From Thiobacillus denitrificans (lineage in GTDB: Bacteria; Pseudomonadota; Gammaproteobacteria; Burkholderiales; Thiobacillaceae): a stretch of 64,000 nt of DNA. The DNA lies in NCBI GenBank assembly GCA_002403375.1, contig DHHQ01000009.1:10307-74306 (forward strand), written 5' to 3'. Positions within the stretch are counted from its first letter, which is position 1. Each line of letters opens with the position of its first letter. Under the pieces are notes generated by a model, which was not told the DNA's origin, did no database searches, and saw only the letters and a program-made list of their open reading frames with translations. The position numbers and the translations under genes are program-made. Positions 54,718 to 63,827 of the stretch are shown here, piece after piece.

Positions 54718-54957
54718 ATGACAAAAAACACTACCGAACCGGGATACAAGGCGGTCCTTGTGCGCGAGGAAACCAAACTCAAGCTGCAGGAGCTTGGGAG
54801 AGCCCTTCCCAACAGAAACCTGTTCTTGGAAAGGCGACTGGCCACAGCCGCCATTGAATACTGTCTGAACGATGGGACAGCGAGGCAAGCCATGCTGGAT
54901 TTGGTGCGCCACATCGTGATGCGAGACCTTGAGACTGCTGAGACACCGGGACCATGA
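54718..54957 (+). CDS. Small protein before traA
   Basis: 79 aa; ATG at 54718 after GGGATTGGGA. Not recognised. The middle, YKAVLVREETKLKLQELGRA and LFLERRLATAAIEYCLN, is compatible with a ribbon-helix-helix DNA-binding fold, so it may be a tra regulator, but this is a weak reading. Confidence 0.6.
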   Translation: MTKNTTEPGYKAVLVREETKLKLQELGRALPNRNLFLERRLATAAIEYCLNDGTARQAMLDLVRHIVMRDLETAETPGP

Positions 54958-54994
54958 AACCAATCTTTCGATACACACGCTCAAGGAGAATCAA

Positions 54995-55312
54995 ATGAAT
55001 TTCATGAAAATGTTCAGCAAAAAACAAGTCGTTGTCGGGGGGCTTCTCTCCGCTCTGATGGTCAGCTCGGCATGGGCCACCACCGCCGGCGGTGGTGTGA
55101 CCGGTACAGAATTCCAAGCCCTGTTCGACATGCTGGTAGGTTGGGCCGAAGGCTATCTGGGCAAAGCGCTGGCGATCGCCGCGTTCGTTGTCGGCGCACT
55201 CATTGGCTTCGCCAAGTCTACCGCCATGCCGGCGCTGGTGGGCATCGTCTTCGCCATCGTGTTCGGCCTTGGCCCGACGATCATCAACGGCATGTTCGCC
55301 GCTGTGATTTAA
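54995..55312 (+). CDS. traA: TraA, conjugative pilin precursor
   Basis: 105 aa; ATG at 54995 after AAGGAGAATCA. Signal peptide ends near SSAWA (about residue 28); the mature part of about 77 residues has two hydrophobic stretches, GYLGKALAIAAFVVGALIGF and MPALVGIVFAIVFGLG, as in VirB2/TraA-type pilins. With a TrhF-type peptidase in the same operon (62643), cyclisation of the mature pilin is likely, as reported for R27 and the gonococcal island. Next genes traL, traE, traK follow in canonical order. Confidence 0.88.
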   Translation: MNFMKMFSKKQVVVGGLLSALMVSSAWATTAGGGVTGTEFQALFDMLVGWAEGYLGKALAIAAFVVGALIGFAKSTAMPALVGIVFAIVFGLGPTIINGMFAAVI

Positions 55313-55337
55313 GCGAAGCATCACCGGACTGAACAGC

Positions 55338-55628
55338 ATGGCCAATCAAGATTCGCCAACGATCCCGACCCGCCTGGACGACCCTCCCAAGTTCATGTGG
55401 TGGGATTTCGACGTGGCCATGTTGTTCATGTCCTTCTTTGTATTTGGCCTCGTTACAGGCTGGCTCGTGAGCTTCACGGGGTTCGGGTTGGTGATGGCCT
55501 GGCTTTACCGCAAAGCCAAATTCGGCCAGCACAGAGCTTATGGCATGCACCTGCTGTATTGGCATCTACCCGTCAACCTTGGAATGAAGGCAACACCGCC
55601 TTCGAGCATACGAGAGTTCATTGGTTAA
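55338..55628 (+). CDS. traL: TraL, T4SS membrane protein
   Basis: 96 aa. IPTRLDDPPKFMWWDFDV is the F-type TraL signature (LDEPxR..W-type), followed by two membrane segments (MLFMSFFVFGLVTGWLVSF, GFGLVMAWLYRKAK). VirB3-equivalent that helps assemble the pilus at the inner membrane. Its stop overlaps the traE start (TAATG). Confidence 0.9.
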   Translation: MANQDSPTIPTRLDDPPKFMWWDFDVAMLFMSFFVFGLVTGWLVSFTGFGLVMAWLYRKAKFGQHRAYGMHLLYWHLPVNLGMKATPPSSIREFIG

Positions 55629-56218
55629 TGAGAATCGACAAACTGAGCGGCCAAGTGGCCGTCACTCTCGGTGTGCGCAGATGGGCTGTGATGATGTTCG
55701 CCCTGTCGCAGATCGCATTACTACTGATGTTGATCGCCTTCCTGACGCGAGGCGACACACATCGCGAAACACTGGTTCCACCGACGATCCACACAACATT
55801 CTGGGTCGAGGATGACAAGGTTTCCAAAGAATATCTGATCGAGATGGGCGTGTTTCTGGCCCAACTCTACTTCGATGTGACGCCACAGAACGTGGACTTT
55901 AATCACCGCAAACTCAAGTCCTATATCGACCCCCGCTTCTACGGGAAGCTGGAAATCGACGCCGGCGCTTATGCCCAAAAGATCAAGGCGGATAACGCCA
56001 GCACTTTCATGGCGATCGCGACGGTCATGCCGGACGAGGCAAAACAACGCATCGCTGTTCAGGGTGTACTCAACACCTATCTGGGAGACAGCAGAACATC
56101 ACAGGTGAACAAAACCTACGTATTTGAGTTTGGCCAACGCGGCGGCCGTGTGCTGCTGACCGGTATGAGAGAAGGTAAGAATGCTGCCCGACCGTTTGAA
56201 GAAATCACTGCTCCTTAG
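55628..56218 (+). CDS. traE: TraE, VirB5-like T4SS protein
   Basis: 196 aa; ATG at 55628 inside TAATG. One N-terminal membrane helix (MMFALSQIALLLMLIAFLT) and a periplasmic domain: TFWVEDDKVSKEYLIEMGVFLAQLYFDVTPQNVDFNH is the family centre. TraE of F-type systems is thought to be required for pilus assembly at the inner membrane; no catalytic function. Overlaps traK by 38 bases. Confidence 0.9.
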   Translation: MRIDKLSGQVAVTLGVRRWAVMMFALSQIALLLMLIAFLTRGDTHRETLVPPTIHTTFWVEDDKVSKEYLIEMGVFLAQLYFDVTPQNVDFNHRKLKSYIDPRFYGKLEIDAGAYAQKIKADNASTFMAIATVMPDEAKQRIAVQGVLNTYLGDSRTSQVNKTYVFEFGQRGGRVLLTGMREGKNAARPFEEITAP

Positions 56219-56906
56219 CTTTTTTTGCTTAGTTGCAGCGCCACCCTCGCACGCTCTGCAGGTAGTGGAAGGCGTCGAGGGCAAGACCCTGTTCGTCAAG
56301 GTGAGTCTGAGAGATTTGAACCGCATCTCGATCGAGGGAGGCCGGGTTCGCCTGGTCAAGTCCGCCGACGACGGAATGCTTACTGGCAGCGCGGACGCCA
56401 CCACCGGGCAGGCCCTGATTCAGCCATTGGCCAAGGATCCGTTCGGAGTGTTTGTGTTCAGTCAAAGCGGGAAAACCTACACGCTGGTGTTGCAGCCCCA
56501 GGATATTCCAGGGGAAACAATCGTGATCAAGGAAATGACTGCCCCTGCTTCCGTTGCAGCCAAGCCAGGTGAGATTGAACGTGCCGCCAGTTACCAGCAG
56601 GCGATCAAGAAAATGATTCAGGCATTGGCAGGTGAAGGTTTGCCTGAAGGCCTGGAGGTAAAGAAGTCCTGGGAGGAAATCCGCCTCTGGAAAGGCTCAC
56701 GTTTTGCGCTGGAGCATGTTCTCACCGGACATTCACTGGTGGGTGAACAGTATCGCCTGTTCAATATCAGCGACGCCCCGGTTCGGGTCGCCGAACAGGA
56801 GTTCTACAAAAAAGGCGTGCTGGCTGTGTCGGTGCGCGACTTGACCGTTGAGCCGGGTCGCAGCACCCAGGTCTTTGTGGTGAAACGGAACGAGGGGGTG
56901 CGGTAA
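56181..56906 (+). CDS. traK: TraK, T4SS outer-membrane complex protein
   Basis: 241 aa; ATG at 56181, inside the end of traE. Signal peptide LKKSLLLSFFCLVAAPPSHA; the mature part has the TraK/VirB9-like secretin-associated beta sequence (LQVVEGVEGKTLFVKVSLRDL, PGETIVIKEMTAP) and the C-terminal half GHSLVGEQYRLFNISDAPVRV. TraK, TraV and TraB form the core complex. Overlaps traB by one base (TAATG). Confidence 0.9.
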   Translation: MLPDRLKKSLLLSFFCLVAAPPSHALQVVEGVEGKTLFVKVSLRDLNRISIEGGRVRLVKSADDGMLTGSADATTGQALIQPLAKDPFGVFVFSQSGKTYTLVLQPQDIPGETIVIKEMTAPASVAAKPGEIERAASYQQAIKKMIQALAGEGLPEGLEVKKSWEEIRLWKGSRFALEHVLTGHSLVGEQYRLFNISDAPVRVAEQEFYKKGVLAVSVRDLTVEPGRSTQVFVVKRNEGVR

Positions 56907-58162
56907 TGGCGCGAATCATACCCACCCTCAAGGCGTCGCCTGCCCGCAAGAAGCAACTAATGATGGCGGTCGGCGTCGGCGCCGTGATTGTCGGGGTGGC
57001 CTTGGCTGCTGCATGGTTCGCCGACTCCGGGAGTAACAAAACCGATCTGGCTCCTGTGGACAAGCCTGAACAGGTCAGCCTCATGGCTGTTCCTGGTCAG
57101 CAGCTGAACGACAAGGATGTTTGGCGGGCGAACGAAGCATCAAAGATCGAGGCGCTGAATAAGGAAATCGCTGCGATCAAGCAGAACATGGTGAATATCC
57201 CACAAACCAGTGGTGGATCCATGCAAGGCACCGCCGGAGCGGGAATCAACGAAGTGCCGATGCCTCCCCCGGCAGCGGAAATTCAGCCCGGAGGAAATTT
57301 ACGCCCGCTGCAACCCATGGGGTCGGCGGCATTGCCGCCCCCTCCCCCACCGCCTCCTGGAAGGCCTGGGCAGTTCACACAGCCTGGTATGGATCCGAAT
57401 GCGCCGATGCAGACCGTGGTGAAGCGCGCGTTCACGCTCGAAGTTTCCGATTCAACGGTGGCTGCGCCTGCCGTACAGCAGGCGCAGCCACAAGCCGCCA
57501 GCATGTCGTCCGCCCCAGCCAAGGAAGAGAAGGCATCGGCTGAGAACTATCTTCCTGCCGGGACGTTCATGCGCGTGGTGTTACTGGCGGGTCTCGATGC
57601 GCCGACGGGTGGACAGGCACAAAACAATCCGCATCCGATATTGATGCGGGTGCTCGATCCAGCCCAGTTGCCCAATCGCTACATGGCCGACATGAAGGAT
57701 TGCGTGGTCACGGCCAATGGCTACGGCGACATATCTTCTGAGCGTGCTTATATCAGGACGGATCGGCTGTCGTGCATCGACCAGAAAGGTGGGGCGGTCG
57801 ACGTATCGCTTAAAGGGTATGTAGCCGGTGAGGATGGCAAGGCCGGGATGCGCGGAAGACTGGTTTCCAAGCAGGGTCAGGCGCTGGCGAATGCCTTCCT
57901 CGCGGGGATTGGCTCAGGCATCGGGCAAGCGTTCAAGGAATCTTCGAGCACTGTATCTACCTCACCGCTGGGTTCCACCAGCACGGTGACGGACGGCAAG
58001 GAGTTGCAGGCTGGACTGGCATCAGGCGTTGGAAGCGCGATGTCACAGCTCTCGAAGTATTACATCAAGCTGGCCGAACAGGTTTTTCCGGTGATTGAAG
58101 TGGACGGCGGCCGCGTGGTCGACGTAGTGCTGACGCGCGGCCAGAGCATCGAGAGAAGGTAA
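56906..58162 (+). CDS. traB: TraB, VirB10-like T4SS core protein
   Basis: 418 aa. A single membrane helix near the N-terminus (LMMAVGVGAVIVGVALAAAWF), a coiled linker, a proline-rich stretch (LPPPPPPPPGRPGQF) at about residues 145-160 and a C-terminal TrbI/VirB10 domain: LPAGTFMRVVLLAGLDAPTG, CVVTANGYGDISSERAYIR, and GQALANAFLAGIGSGIGQ. It spans both membranes and links the pump ATPases to the outer membrane pore. Confidence 0.92.
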   Translation: MARIIPTLKASPARKKQLMMAVGVGAVIVGVALAAAWFADSGSNKTDLAPVDKPEQVSLMAVPGQQLNDKDVWRANEASKIEALNKEIAAIKQNMVNIPQTSGGSMQGTAGAGINEVPMPPPAAEIQPGGNLRPLQPMGSAALPPPPPPPPGRPGQFTQPGMDPNAPMQTVVKRAFTLEVSDSTVAAPAVQQAQPQAASMSSAPAKEEKASAENYLPAGTFMRVVLLAGLDAPTGGQAQNNPHPILMRVLDPAQLPNRYMADMKDCVVTANGYGDISSERAYIRTDRLSCIDQKGGAVDVSLKGYVAGEDGKAGMRGRLVSKQGQALANAFLAGIGSGIGQAFKESSSTVSTSPLGSTSTVTDGKELQAGLASGVGSAMSQLSKYYIKLAEQVFPVIEVDGGRVVDVVLTRGQSIERR

Positions 58163-58167
58163 AGAAC

Positions 58168-59037
58168 ATGAGACACCAAACCAGAATGAAAACCCTGTTG
58201 CCCCAACTGTTGATTCTGTCCTGCATGCCGGGATTTGCGCTAGCTCAGGATGTGAAAGGAAACACTGTTCTGGCGCCTCAAAACGTGAATATTGTGGCCG
58301 CAGATGCGGCCATGATGGATGCCGGCGATGCTGCGCGTGCGAACGATCAAGTCGCGATCCAGCGCAATCTGCGGCTGATGTACCCGAAGACACGCTTCGG
58401 AATGATTTCGGCCACCCCGCTGCCGGGCATCTACGAAGTCGTGATGGGCCGCAATGTCGCATTCGTGGAAGAGTCGGGGCGGTATTTCATTTTCGGGCGC
58501 ATGTTCGACATGGAGAAGCAGGAGGACATCACCTCCGGAGCCGATGCTGCGCAGCCGACGTCACCTGCCGTCGATTTCGCCTCACTCCCGCTGCAACACG
58601 CGATCAAGAAAGTGCATGGCCAGGGTCGCCGGGCGCTTGCCGTTTTCTCGGATCCGGACTGTCCGTACTGCAAGAAGCTGGAGCAGGAGCTGGCGAAAGT
58701 GGATGACGTGACGGTCTACACCTTCCTTATGCCATTGGAGCAGCTTCATCCTGATTCGCGCGCGAAGGCCGATGCGGTCTGGTGCAGCAAGGATCGCTCG
58801 GCCGCCTGGTCCGCGCTGATGCTGGATGGCAAGGTTCCCAAAAAGACCAAGGGCTGTGAGGCGCCGCATGAAGCGGTGCTGCCTCTGGCTGAGAAGTTGG
58901 GGGTCAGCGGTACGCCTTTCCTGGTGGCCGGCGATGGCAGAACCATGCCGGGAGCTGCGGCTGCCGCGCGGATTTCCACCTGGCTTGATGCCGTGATGAA
59001 GCCTGTCGAGGCCAATGTTCAGGGAGGCACACAATGA
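58168..59037 (+). CDS. dsbC: DsbC-type disulfide isomerase of the T4SS
   Basis: 289 aa; ATG at 58168 after GAGAAGG (58186 possible). Signal peptide (LLPQLLILSCMPGFALA), a dimerisation-like N-terminal part (LRLMYPKTRFGMISATPLPGIYEVVMG) and a thioredoxin domain with active site DPDCPYCKK (Cys165/Cys168) and cis-Pro in GTPFLV. Several Tra proteins need correct disulfides, and DsbC-type proteins occur in many F-type operons, including the gonococcal island. Overlaps traV by four bases. Confidence 0.9.
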   Translation: MRHQTRMKTLLPQLLILSCMPGFALAQDVKGNTVLAPQNVNIVAADAAMMDAGDAARANDQVAIQRNLRLMYPKTRFGMISATPLPGIYEVVMGRNVAFVEESGRYFIFGRMFDMEKQEDITSGADAAQPTSPAVDFASLPLQHAIKKVHGQGRRALAVFSDPDCPYCKKLEQELAKVDDVTVYTFLMPLEQLHPDSRAKADAVWCSKDRSAAWSALMLDGKVPKKTKGCEAPHEAVLPLAEKLGVSGTPFLVAGDGRTMPGAAAAARISTWLDAVMKPVEANVQGGTQ

Positions 59038-59594
59038 AAATCGGGTTTCTGTCGCTCGCCGCCGTGACCTTGATGAGCGCGGGTTGTTCTTCATTCTCCG
59101 GACTCTCTGGCTCGAAATCGGAACTGGCTTGCAAGGCCCCCGATGGGGTGATCTGCACGTCGGTTTCCGGCATTTACGCGAACTCCCTGGACGAGGCCTT
59201 GCCGGGGCAGCAACAACCGAAACCCCAGGATAAATCTTCGCAGGATGCTGGCAGCAAGGATTCAAAGGATGGCGCGACGATGCCGCCTCCTGGCTCTTTC
59301 TCCCCTCGCGACCTGGCGACGCCGAACAGCGGCGATCCGATTCGCATGGCGCCGTTGGTGCTGCGTGTATGGATCGCACCTTGGGAGGATACGGACGGCG
59401 ATCTGCATGATCAGCACTATCTCTACACCGTGGTCCACCAAGGCAAGTGGCTGATCGAAACGAACCAGCAGCAGATTCGTGACGCGTACAAGCCGGTGTT
59501 CCCGCTCAGGGGTCAGGATAAGCCCGAGGAGGAACGTCCGGTTGCAGATGACGCGATGCCCGGCGTATCGGGTCAGAGGGGCGGCAATCCATGA
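59034..59594 (+). CDS. traV: TraV, outer-membrane lipoprotein of the T4SS core
   Basis: 186 aa. Lipobox LAAVTLMSAGCSSFSGLSG; the next part carries two Cys (SELACKAPDGVICTSVSGIY) typical of TraV, then a Pro-rich linker and the C-terminal half (APLVLRVWIAPWEDTDGDLHD) common to TraV. It forms the outer-membrane ring with TraK and TraB. Overlaps traC by four bases (ATGA). Confidence 0.9.
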   Translation: MKIGFLSLAAVTLMSAGCSSFSGLSGSKSELACKAPDGVICTSVSGIYANSLDEALPGQQQPKPQDKSSQDAGSKDSKDGATMPPPGSFSPRDLATPNSGDPIRMAPLVLRVWIAPWEDTDGDLHDQHYLYTVVHQGKWLIETNQQQIRDAYKPVFPLRGQDKPEEERPVADDAMPGVSGQRGGNP

Positions 59595-62167
59595 TGTCCG
59601 CGCTGGCGCAACCATTTGTTTCGCTCAAAACGTGGCTGACGCGCGAGGACGAACTTGCGACGCCATCCCCAGTGGCGGACGAGAACCACTTCACCACGCG
59701 GCAGGACTACAACCGCTTCTCTGATCTCTTGCCCTGGACGGGGTATTGGGAGACCGAGAAATTATTCGCCATTGAGGGCGAGGCAGAAGGCAGCATCGAG
59801 GCGATTGGCTACGCCATCGAAATGAACCCGCAGACAGGCGCTACAGACGACATGGCGCGCCTGATTCAGGAAATCTACCGGGACATGCCAGCCGGAGCCG
59901 GGGTGCAGGTTCAGTTGTGGGGGAGCCCGGACATTGATGTCTTCCTGAACAATTTTAAGAAGGTGGTGCGCCCCGAATTGCTACAGGACGACGCCCAGCG
60001 TTCATTGATCGCGCGCATGACGGCTGAGCGTTATGCCCATTACAGGAAGGCATCCCTCGTTCCGCCCGTCAGCTCGCGCCCCAGCGTGATGCGTCGCTAC
60101 CGGGTGCTGCTGTCTGTCGCGATGCCGGTGAAGGATGTGGAATACCGAACGCTGGAACGCATCATCGCCCTGCGCGATGCCCAGGTATCCAAACTCAAGA
60201 CGTATTACCAGTTCGAGCGGGTCTGGGAGGCGGAAGATCTCATGTCCTGGGTGCGCACCATGTTGAATCCCGCACAACATTCAGCCGATCCGGTCTGCTA
60301 TGACGGCGGACAGTCATTGCGCTACCAGGTGATTACCCGTGACACCGTGGCATCGGTGGGCAGGCTCGGCATCACCCTGCGCTCGCCAGAAGGGGTTGCG
60401 GTCTGTGTGCGTGCGCATTCGGCGCAAGGTTATCCGAAGCAGTTCGACCTGCATCAAGTCGCCAGCATGCTGGGAGACGCCAATAAGGGATCCATGGGCT
60501 ACCCCTGCCCCTTTCTCATCACCATGGGGGTGCAAATTCTGAATTACGACGAGCACAAGAATCTTACGCAGATGAAAACGGCCCGGGCGATTCAGGTTTC
60601 GGAAAGTCCGATGGGTAAAGCGCTGCCGGACGTGAGCAAGCGGGCGGCGGACTGGAAATTGTTGCAGAACGCCTACGACGAGGGGGGAGGTGCATTGCGT
60701 CTGTACCATCAGGTGCTGCTTTTCCCCAGTCCGGATGCCGTAGCCGAAGCGGACGAGGCGGCCAGAGCCATCTGGCGCAGCCTGGGCTTCGCACTGAGCC
60801 CCGACACCTATATGCAGACCCAGGCGCTGATGTCCTCGCTGCCGATGGCACTCGGTCCCTCCCTGCAACGCGACATCAAGATCGCGCAGCGGTTTTCCAC
60901 CAAAACGACCGCCAACGCGGCCAATCTGTCGCCTGTTCTGGGCGAATGGCGCGGTGTCGGGGCTCCGGTGCTGACCTTCACGGGGCGTAATGGCCAGACC
61001 ATAGGCGTGAATCTGTTCGACAACCCGTCTGGCAACTACAACGGTTGCGTGGTGGGAACGTCCGGGTCTGGCAAATCCGCATTCCTGAACGAACTTGCCG
61101 AACGCTATCTGGCGATGGGGGCGAAGGTCTGGATTATCGACGTGGGCCGTTCCTACGAGAAGCTGTGTCACGCGCTCGGCGGTCAATACATCGAGTTCAC
61201 CAAGGAAGCGAATGTCGTCCTCAATCCGTTCACCATGGTGAACGAAATCGACGAAGACATGGAGATGTTGAAGCCGTTGATCGCCCAGATGATCTCCCCT
61301 GGACGCCGACTGTCAGATTACGAACTGTCCCAGCTCGAACTGGCGATTCGAGGCCTTTGGGAAGAGCGCGGACCGCGATCGAGTATCGACCTTCTGGCGG
61401 AGAAGCTGAAGCTCGCCTGTCACGATGGCGGCACGCTTGAGCATGGCGAGGAAGAGGCCTGCGATCCGCGCATCCGCGATCTGGCGGTGCAGCTGACTTC
61501 CTACACCTCGCTGGGCAGCTACGGCCATTTCTTTGAAGGTCAGCACACGGTCAATTTCAATTCCAATCTGGTGGTCCTGGAGCTGGAGGAATTGAAATCG
61601 AAGAAAGACCTGCAGGCGGTCGCCCTATTCATCCTGATGTATCGCATCACCCAGGAAATGTACCTGGCGCCCCGTGAACAGCCCAAAGTGGTGATCCTGG
61701 ATGAAGCCTGGGATCTGCTCACGGGCGGGCAGACGGGTGACTTCATCGAGGCGGGCTACCGCCGCGCCCGGAAATACGGCGGTGCCTTCCTGACGGGCAC
61801 ACAGGGCATCAACGACTACTACCGTAGCGCAGCCTCGCAGGCCGCACTGGAAAACGCTGACTGGCTGTTCATGCTCCGGCAGAAGCAGGAATCCATTGCC
61901 AAGCTCGAAGAGAAGCTGGCCTTCACGCCGCACATGGCTCACCTCGTCAGCAGCTTGCGTACTGAACAGGGCAACTATTCGGAAGTGTTCGTCTCCTGTG
62001 GCCAGGCTGGTTACGGGGTCGGGATGCTCCTGCTTGACCCCTACTCCCAACTCATGGGATCGGCCAATGCACGCGATTTCTCAGCGGTACGGCAGAAGCT
62101 TGAAACTGGCTTGTCCATGGCTGATGCGGTCGATGCCGTGCTGCGGGAACGGAAGGCGGCGATATGA
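59591..62167 (+). CDS. traC: TraC, VirB4-like T4SS ATPase
   Basis: 858 aa. Family N-terminal (EDELATPSPVADENHFTTR, FSDLLPWTGYWETEKLFAIE) and Walker A VVGTSGSGKSAFLNELAE (Lys495), Walker B VVILDEAWDLLTG, and the C-terminal motif AGYRRARKYGGAFLTGTQGI. TraC is the cytoplasmic ATPase that powers pilus assembly. Full length, no frameshift. It overlaps trbI by four bases. Confidence 0.95.
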   Translation: MMSALAQPFVSLKTWLTREDELATPSPVADENHFTTRQDYNRFSDLLPWTGYWETEKLFAIEGEAEGSIEAIGYAIEMNPQTGATDDMARLIQEIYRDMPAGAGVQVQLWGSPDIDVFLNNFKKVVRPELLQDDAQRSLIARMTAERYAHYRKASLVPPVSSRPSVMRRYRVLLSVAMPVKDVEYRTLERIIALRDAQVSKLKTYYQFERVWEAEDLMSWVRTMLNPAQHSADPVCYDGGQSLRYQVITRDTVASVGRLGITLRSPEGVAVCVRAHSAQGYPKQFDLHQVASMLGDANKGSMGYPCPFLITMGVQILNYDEHKNLTQMKTARAIQVSESPMGKALPDVSKRAADWKLLQNAYDEGGGALRLYHQVLLFPSPDAVAEADEAARAIWRSLGFALSPDTYMQTQALMSSLPMALGPSLQRDIKIAQRFSTKTTANAANLSPVLGEWRGVGAPVLTFTGRNGQTIGVNLFDNPSGNYNGCVVGTSGSGKSAFLNELAERYLAMGAKVWIIDVGRSYEKLCHALGGQYIEFTKEANVVLNPFTMVNEIDEDMEMLKPLIAQMISPGRRLSDYELSQLELAIRGLWEERGPRSSIDLLAEKLKLACHDGGTLEHGEEEACDPRIRDLAVQLTSYTSLGSYGHFFEGQHTVNFNSNLVVLELEELKSKKDLQAVALFILMYRITQEMYLAPREQPKVVILDEAWDLLTGGQTGDFIEAGYRRARKYGGAFLTGTQGINDYYRSAASQAALENADWLFMLRQKQESIAKLEEKLAFTPHMAHLVSSLRTEQGNYSEVFVSCGQAGYGVGMLLLDPYSQLMGSANARDFSAVRQKLETGLSMADAVDAVLRERKAAI

Positions 62168-62646
62168 CCGAGATAACAAGGGCCGAGAGTGATTCTGCTG
62201 AAGTTTCGGCTACGGAAGATCTGGCCGGGGCTCAACCTGAGATGGGGGGTGATTTTCTTATGGTGAGCTGGATTTCGTTGTTGATGGCATTGCTCGTCTC
62301 AACAGTGACGCTTGCGGCATACCACTTCTGGCTAGCGAAACCGACCGCTGGATTAGCGGTGGTAGACCTCGCCAGTGTCGTCAAAATCAAGGAAACCGAA
62401 TTCACCACTCTGCTCTCCCGACCGAATGTCAGCGACGAGGACCGGAAGGCTGCTTATCTGATGGTCAGCCGGATCGGCCCTGCGATCGAACACGCAGTGG
62501 ACAGGCTGCAGAAGGACTGCGGCTGCACGATCGTGGTGAAGTCGGCGGTGATCGCAGGGCCGGCCGAAGATCTGACGCCGCGTTTGAAAGCGATGCTCGG
62601 TATGTCGCCGGGTACTGAGGCTCAAGGCGGCGGAGTGGAACCATGA
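62164..62646 (+). CDS. trbI: TrbI-like T4SS accessory protein
   Basis: 160 aa. One membrane helix (MVSWISLLMALLVSTVTLAAYHF) and a periplasmic tail with LASVVKIKETEFTTLLSRP and DRLQKDCGCTIVVKSAVIAG, the TrbI pattern of F-type operons, in the canonical place between traC and the peptidase/traW. Exact biochemical role unknown. Overlaps the next gene by four bases. Confidence 0.82.
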   Translation: MTEITRAESDSAEVSATEDLAGAQPEMGGDFLMVSWISLLMALLVSTVTLAAYHFWLAKPTAGLAVVDLASVVKIKETEFTTLLSRPNVSDEDRKAAYLMVSRIGPAIEHAVDRLQKDCGCTIVVKSAVIAGPAEDLTPRLKAMLGMSPGTEAQGGGVEP

Positions 62647-63188
62647 TGAAGACCGTAGTCGCCCCAGGCGCGGGCAACTTATGGAATCGTTGGCTGGTTT
62701 ACTGGCATACCGAGATGATTCCCCATCTCCGCCGCAACGGGCTGTTTTGGGGCGGGTTGGTGGGCGCCATCCTGCTCTTCAATGCGTTCTTCACGTTGGC
62801 GATTACGGTCACGGAAAGCCTGCCGTACCGGGTGTTCGTGGTGATCAAAGGCGACCTGAATATCAAGCGCGGCGATTACATTGCCTGGCGCTGGGCGGGC
62901 GGCGGGCCGTACAAGGCCGGACTTTCGTTCGTGAAACAGGTGCGTGGCATGCAGGGCGACACCGTGACCACAGAGGGTAGGGATTTCTACGTGAACGGCG
63001 AGTACATGGGCACGGCCAAGCCGCGCACCCGGACAGGCGAACCGTTGGCGCTTGGCCCGACCGGCGTGATTCCGGCCAACCATTTCTATGTTTACGCACC
63101 CCACAAGGATTCGTTGGATTCGCGCTTTGCGCTGACGGGCTGGATTCCGCTTGGGCGTGTCTCCGGGCGCGCGATCCCACTGTTTTGA
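62643..63188 (+). CDS. trhF: S26-type signal peptidase/pilin cyclase of the T4SS (TrhF-like)
   Basis: 181 aa. One membrane helix (NGLFWGGLVGAILLFNAFF), then the S26 catalytic pair: Ser59 in ESLPYRVFVV and Lys98 in KQVRGMQGDTV. Last segment NHFYVYAPHKDSLDSRFAL is the family box. RP4 TraF and R27 TrhF of this type remove the pilin C-terminal end and join the new ends to a circle. A substrate is present in the window: the traA product at 54995. Confidence 0.88.
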   Translation: MMKTVVAPGAGNLWNRWLVYWHTEMIPHLRRNGLFWGGLVGAILLFNAFFTLAITVTESLPYRVFVVIKGDLNIKRGDYIAWRWAGGGPYKAGLSFVKQVRGMQGDTVTTEGRDFYVNGEYMGTAKPRTRTGEPLALGPTGVIPANHFYVYAPHKDSLDSRFALTGWIPLGRVSGRAIPLF

Positions 63189-63189
63189 C

Positions 63190-63825
63190 ATGATAAAGAA
63201 GGCTCTGGCGATGATTCTGTGTGGGTTGATCATGTATCCGGCTTGGGCCCAGGAGATCTTGGGGCCGTCCTATCCCATCACCGAACCGGACATGCTTGAA
63301 GCGATACAGGACAAGCTCAAGTCCATGGAAAAAAACGGTCGTCTCGGCCAGCTCCAGAAAGAAGCCATCGAGCGATCGAAACAAAGCATCGAGCTACCGG
63401 ACCCAGTGAAAGGCATCGTCAAAACGCGCCAGCCGCGCACCTTCTACTTTGATCCGTCGTGGCGCGTCCCGCGCGACATCACCACGCCAGATGGCAAAGT
63501 CATCGCGCGTGCGGGTGACATGGTCAACCCGCTCGACTATGTGCCCCTTTCCAATCACCTGTTTTTTTTCGATCAGAGCGACCCGAAGCAGGTAAAGAAA
63601 GCCGCCGAGATTCTCAAGCGCTTCAAAGGAGCGGTGAAACCGATTCTGGTCGCGGGTGAACCCTTGGCGCTGACCCGTCAGTGGAAACGGCAGGTGTACT
63701 TCGACCAGAGCGGGCATCTGGTGAGGCGCTTCGGGATCAAGCAGGTCCCTGCGCTGGTGTCGCAAGAGGTAGCGCAAGAGGTAGCGCAAAGGCGCTTGCG
63801 CATCGACGAAATGAAAGCTGACTGA
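63190..63825 (+). CDS. traW: TraW, T4SS pilus assembly protein
   Basis: 211 aa; ATG at 63190 right after the peptidase stop. Signal peptide KKALAMILCGLIMYPAWAQ; LGPSYPITEPDMLEAIQDKLKSM is the TraW hallmark, then PRTFYFDPSWRVPRDITTPD and FDQSDPKQVKKAAEILKRF. TraW works with TrbC and TraU in pilus assembly. An imperfect repeat (SQEVAQEVAQRR) lies near the C-terminus, with the bases GAGGTAGCGCAA duplicated in the DNA. Confidence 0.9.
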   Translation: MIKKALAMILCGLIMYPAWAQEILGPSYPITEPDMLEAIQDKLKSMEKNGRLGQLQKEAIERSKQSIELPDPVKGIVKTRQPRTFYFDPSWRVPRDITTPDGKVIARAGDMVNPLDYVPLSNHLFFFDQSDPKQVKKAAEILKRFKGAVKPILVAGEPLALTRQWKRQVYFDQSGHLVRRFGIKQVPALVSQEVAQEVAQRRLRIDEMKAD

Positions 63826-63827
63826 AA

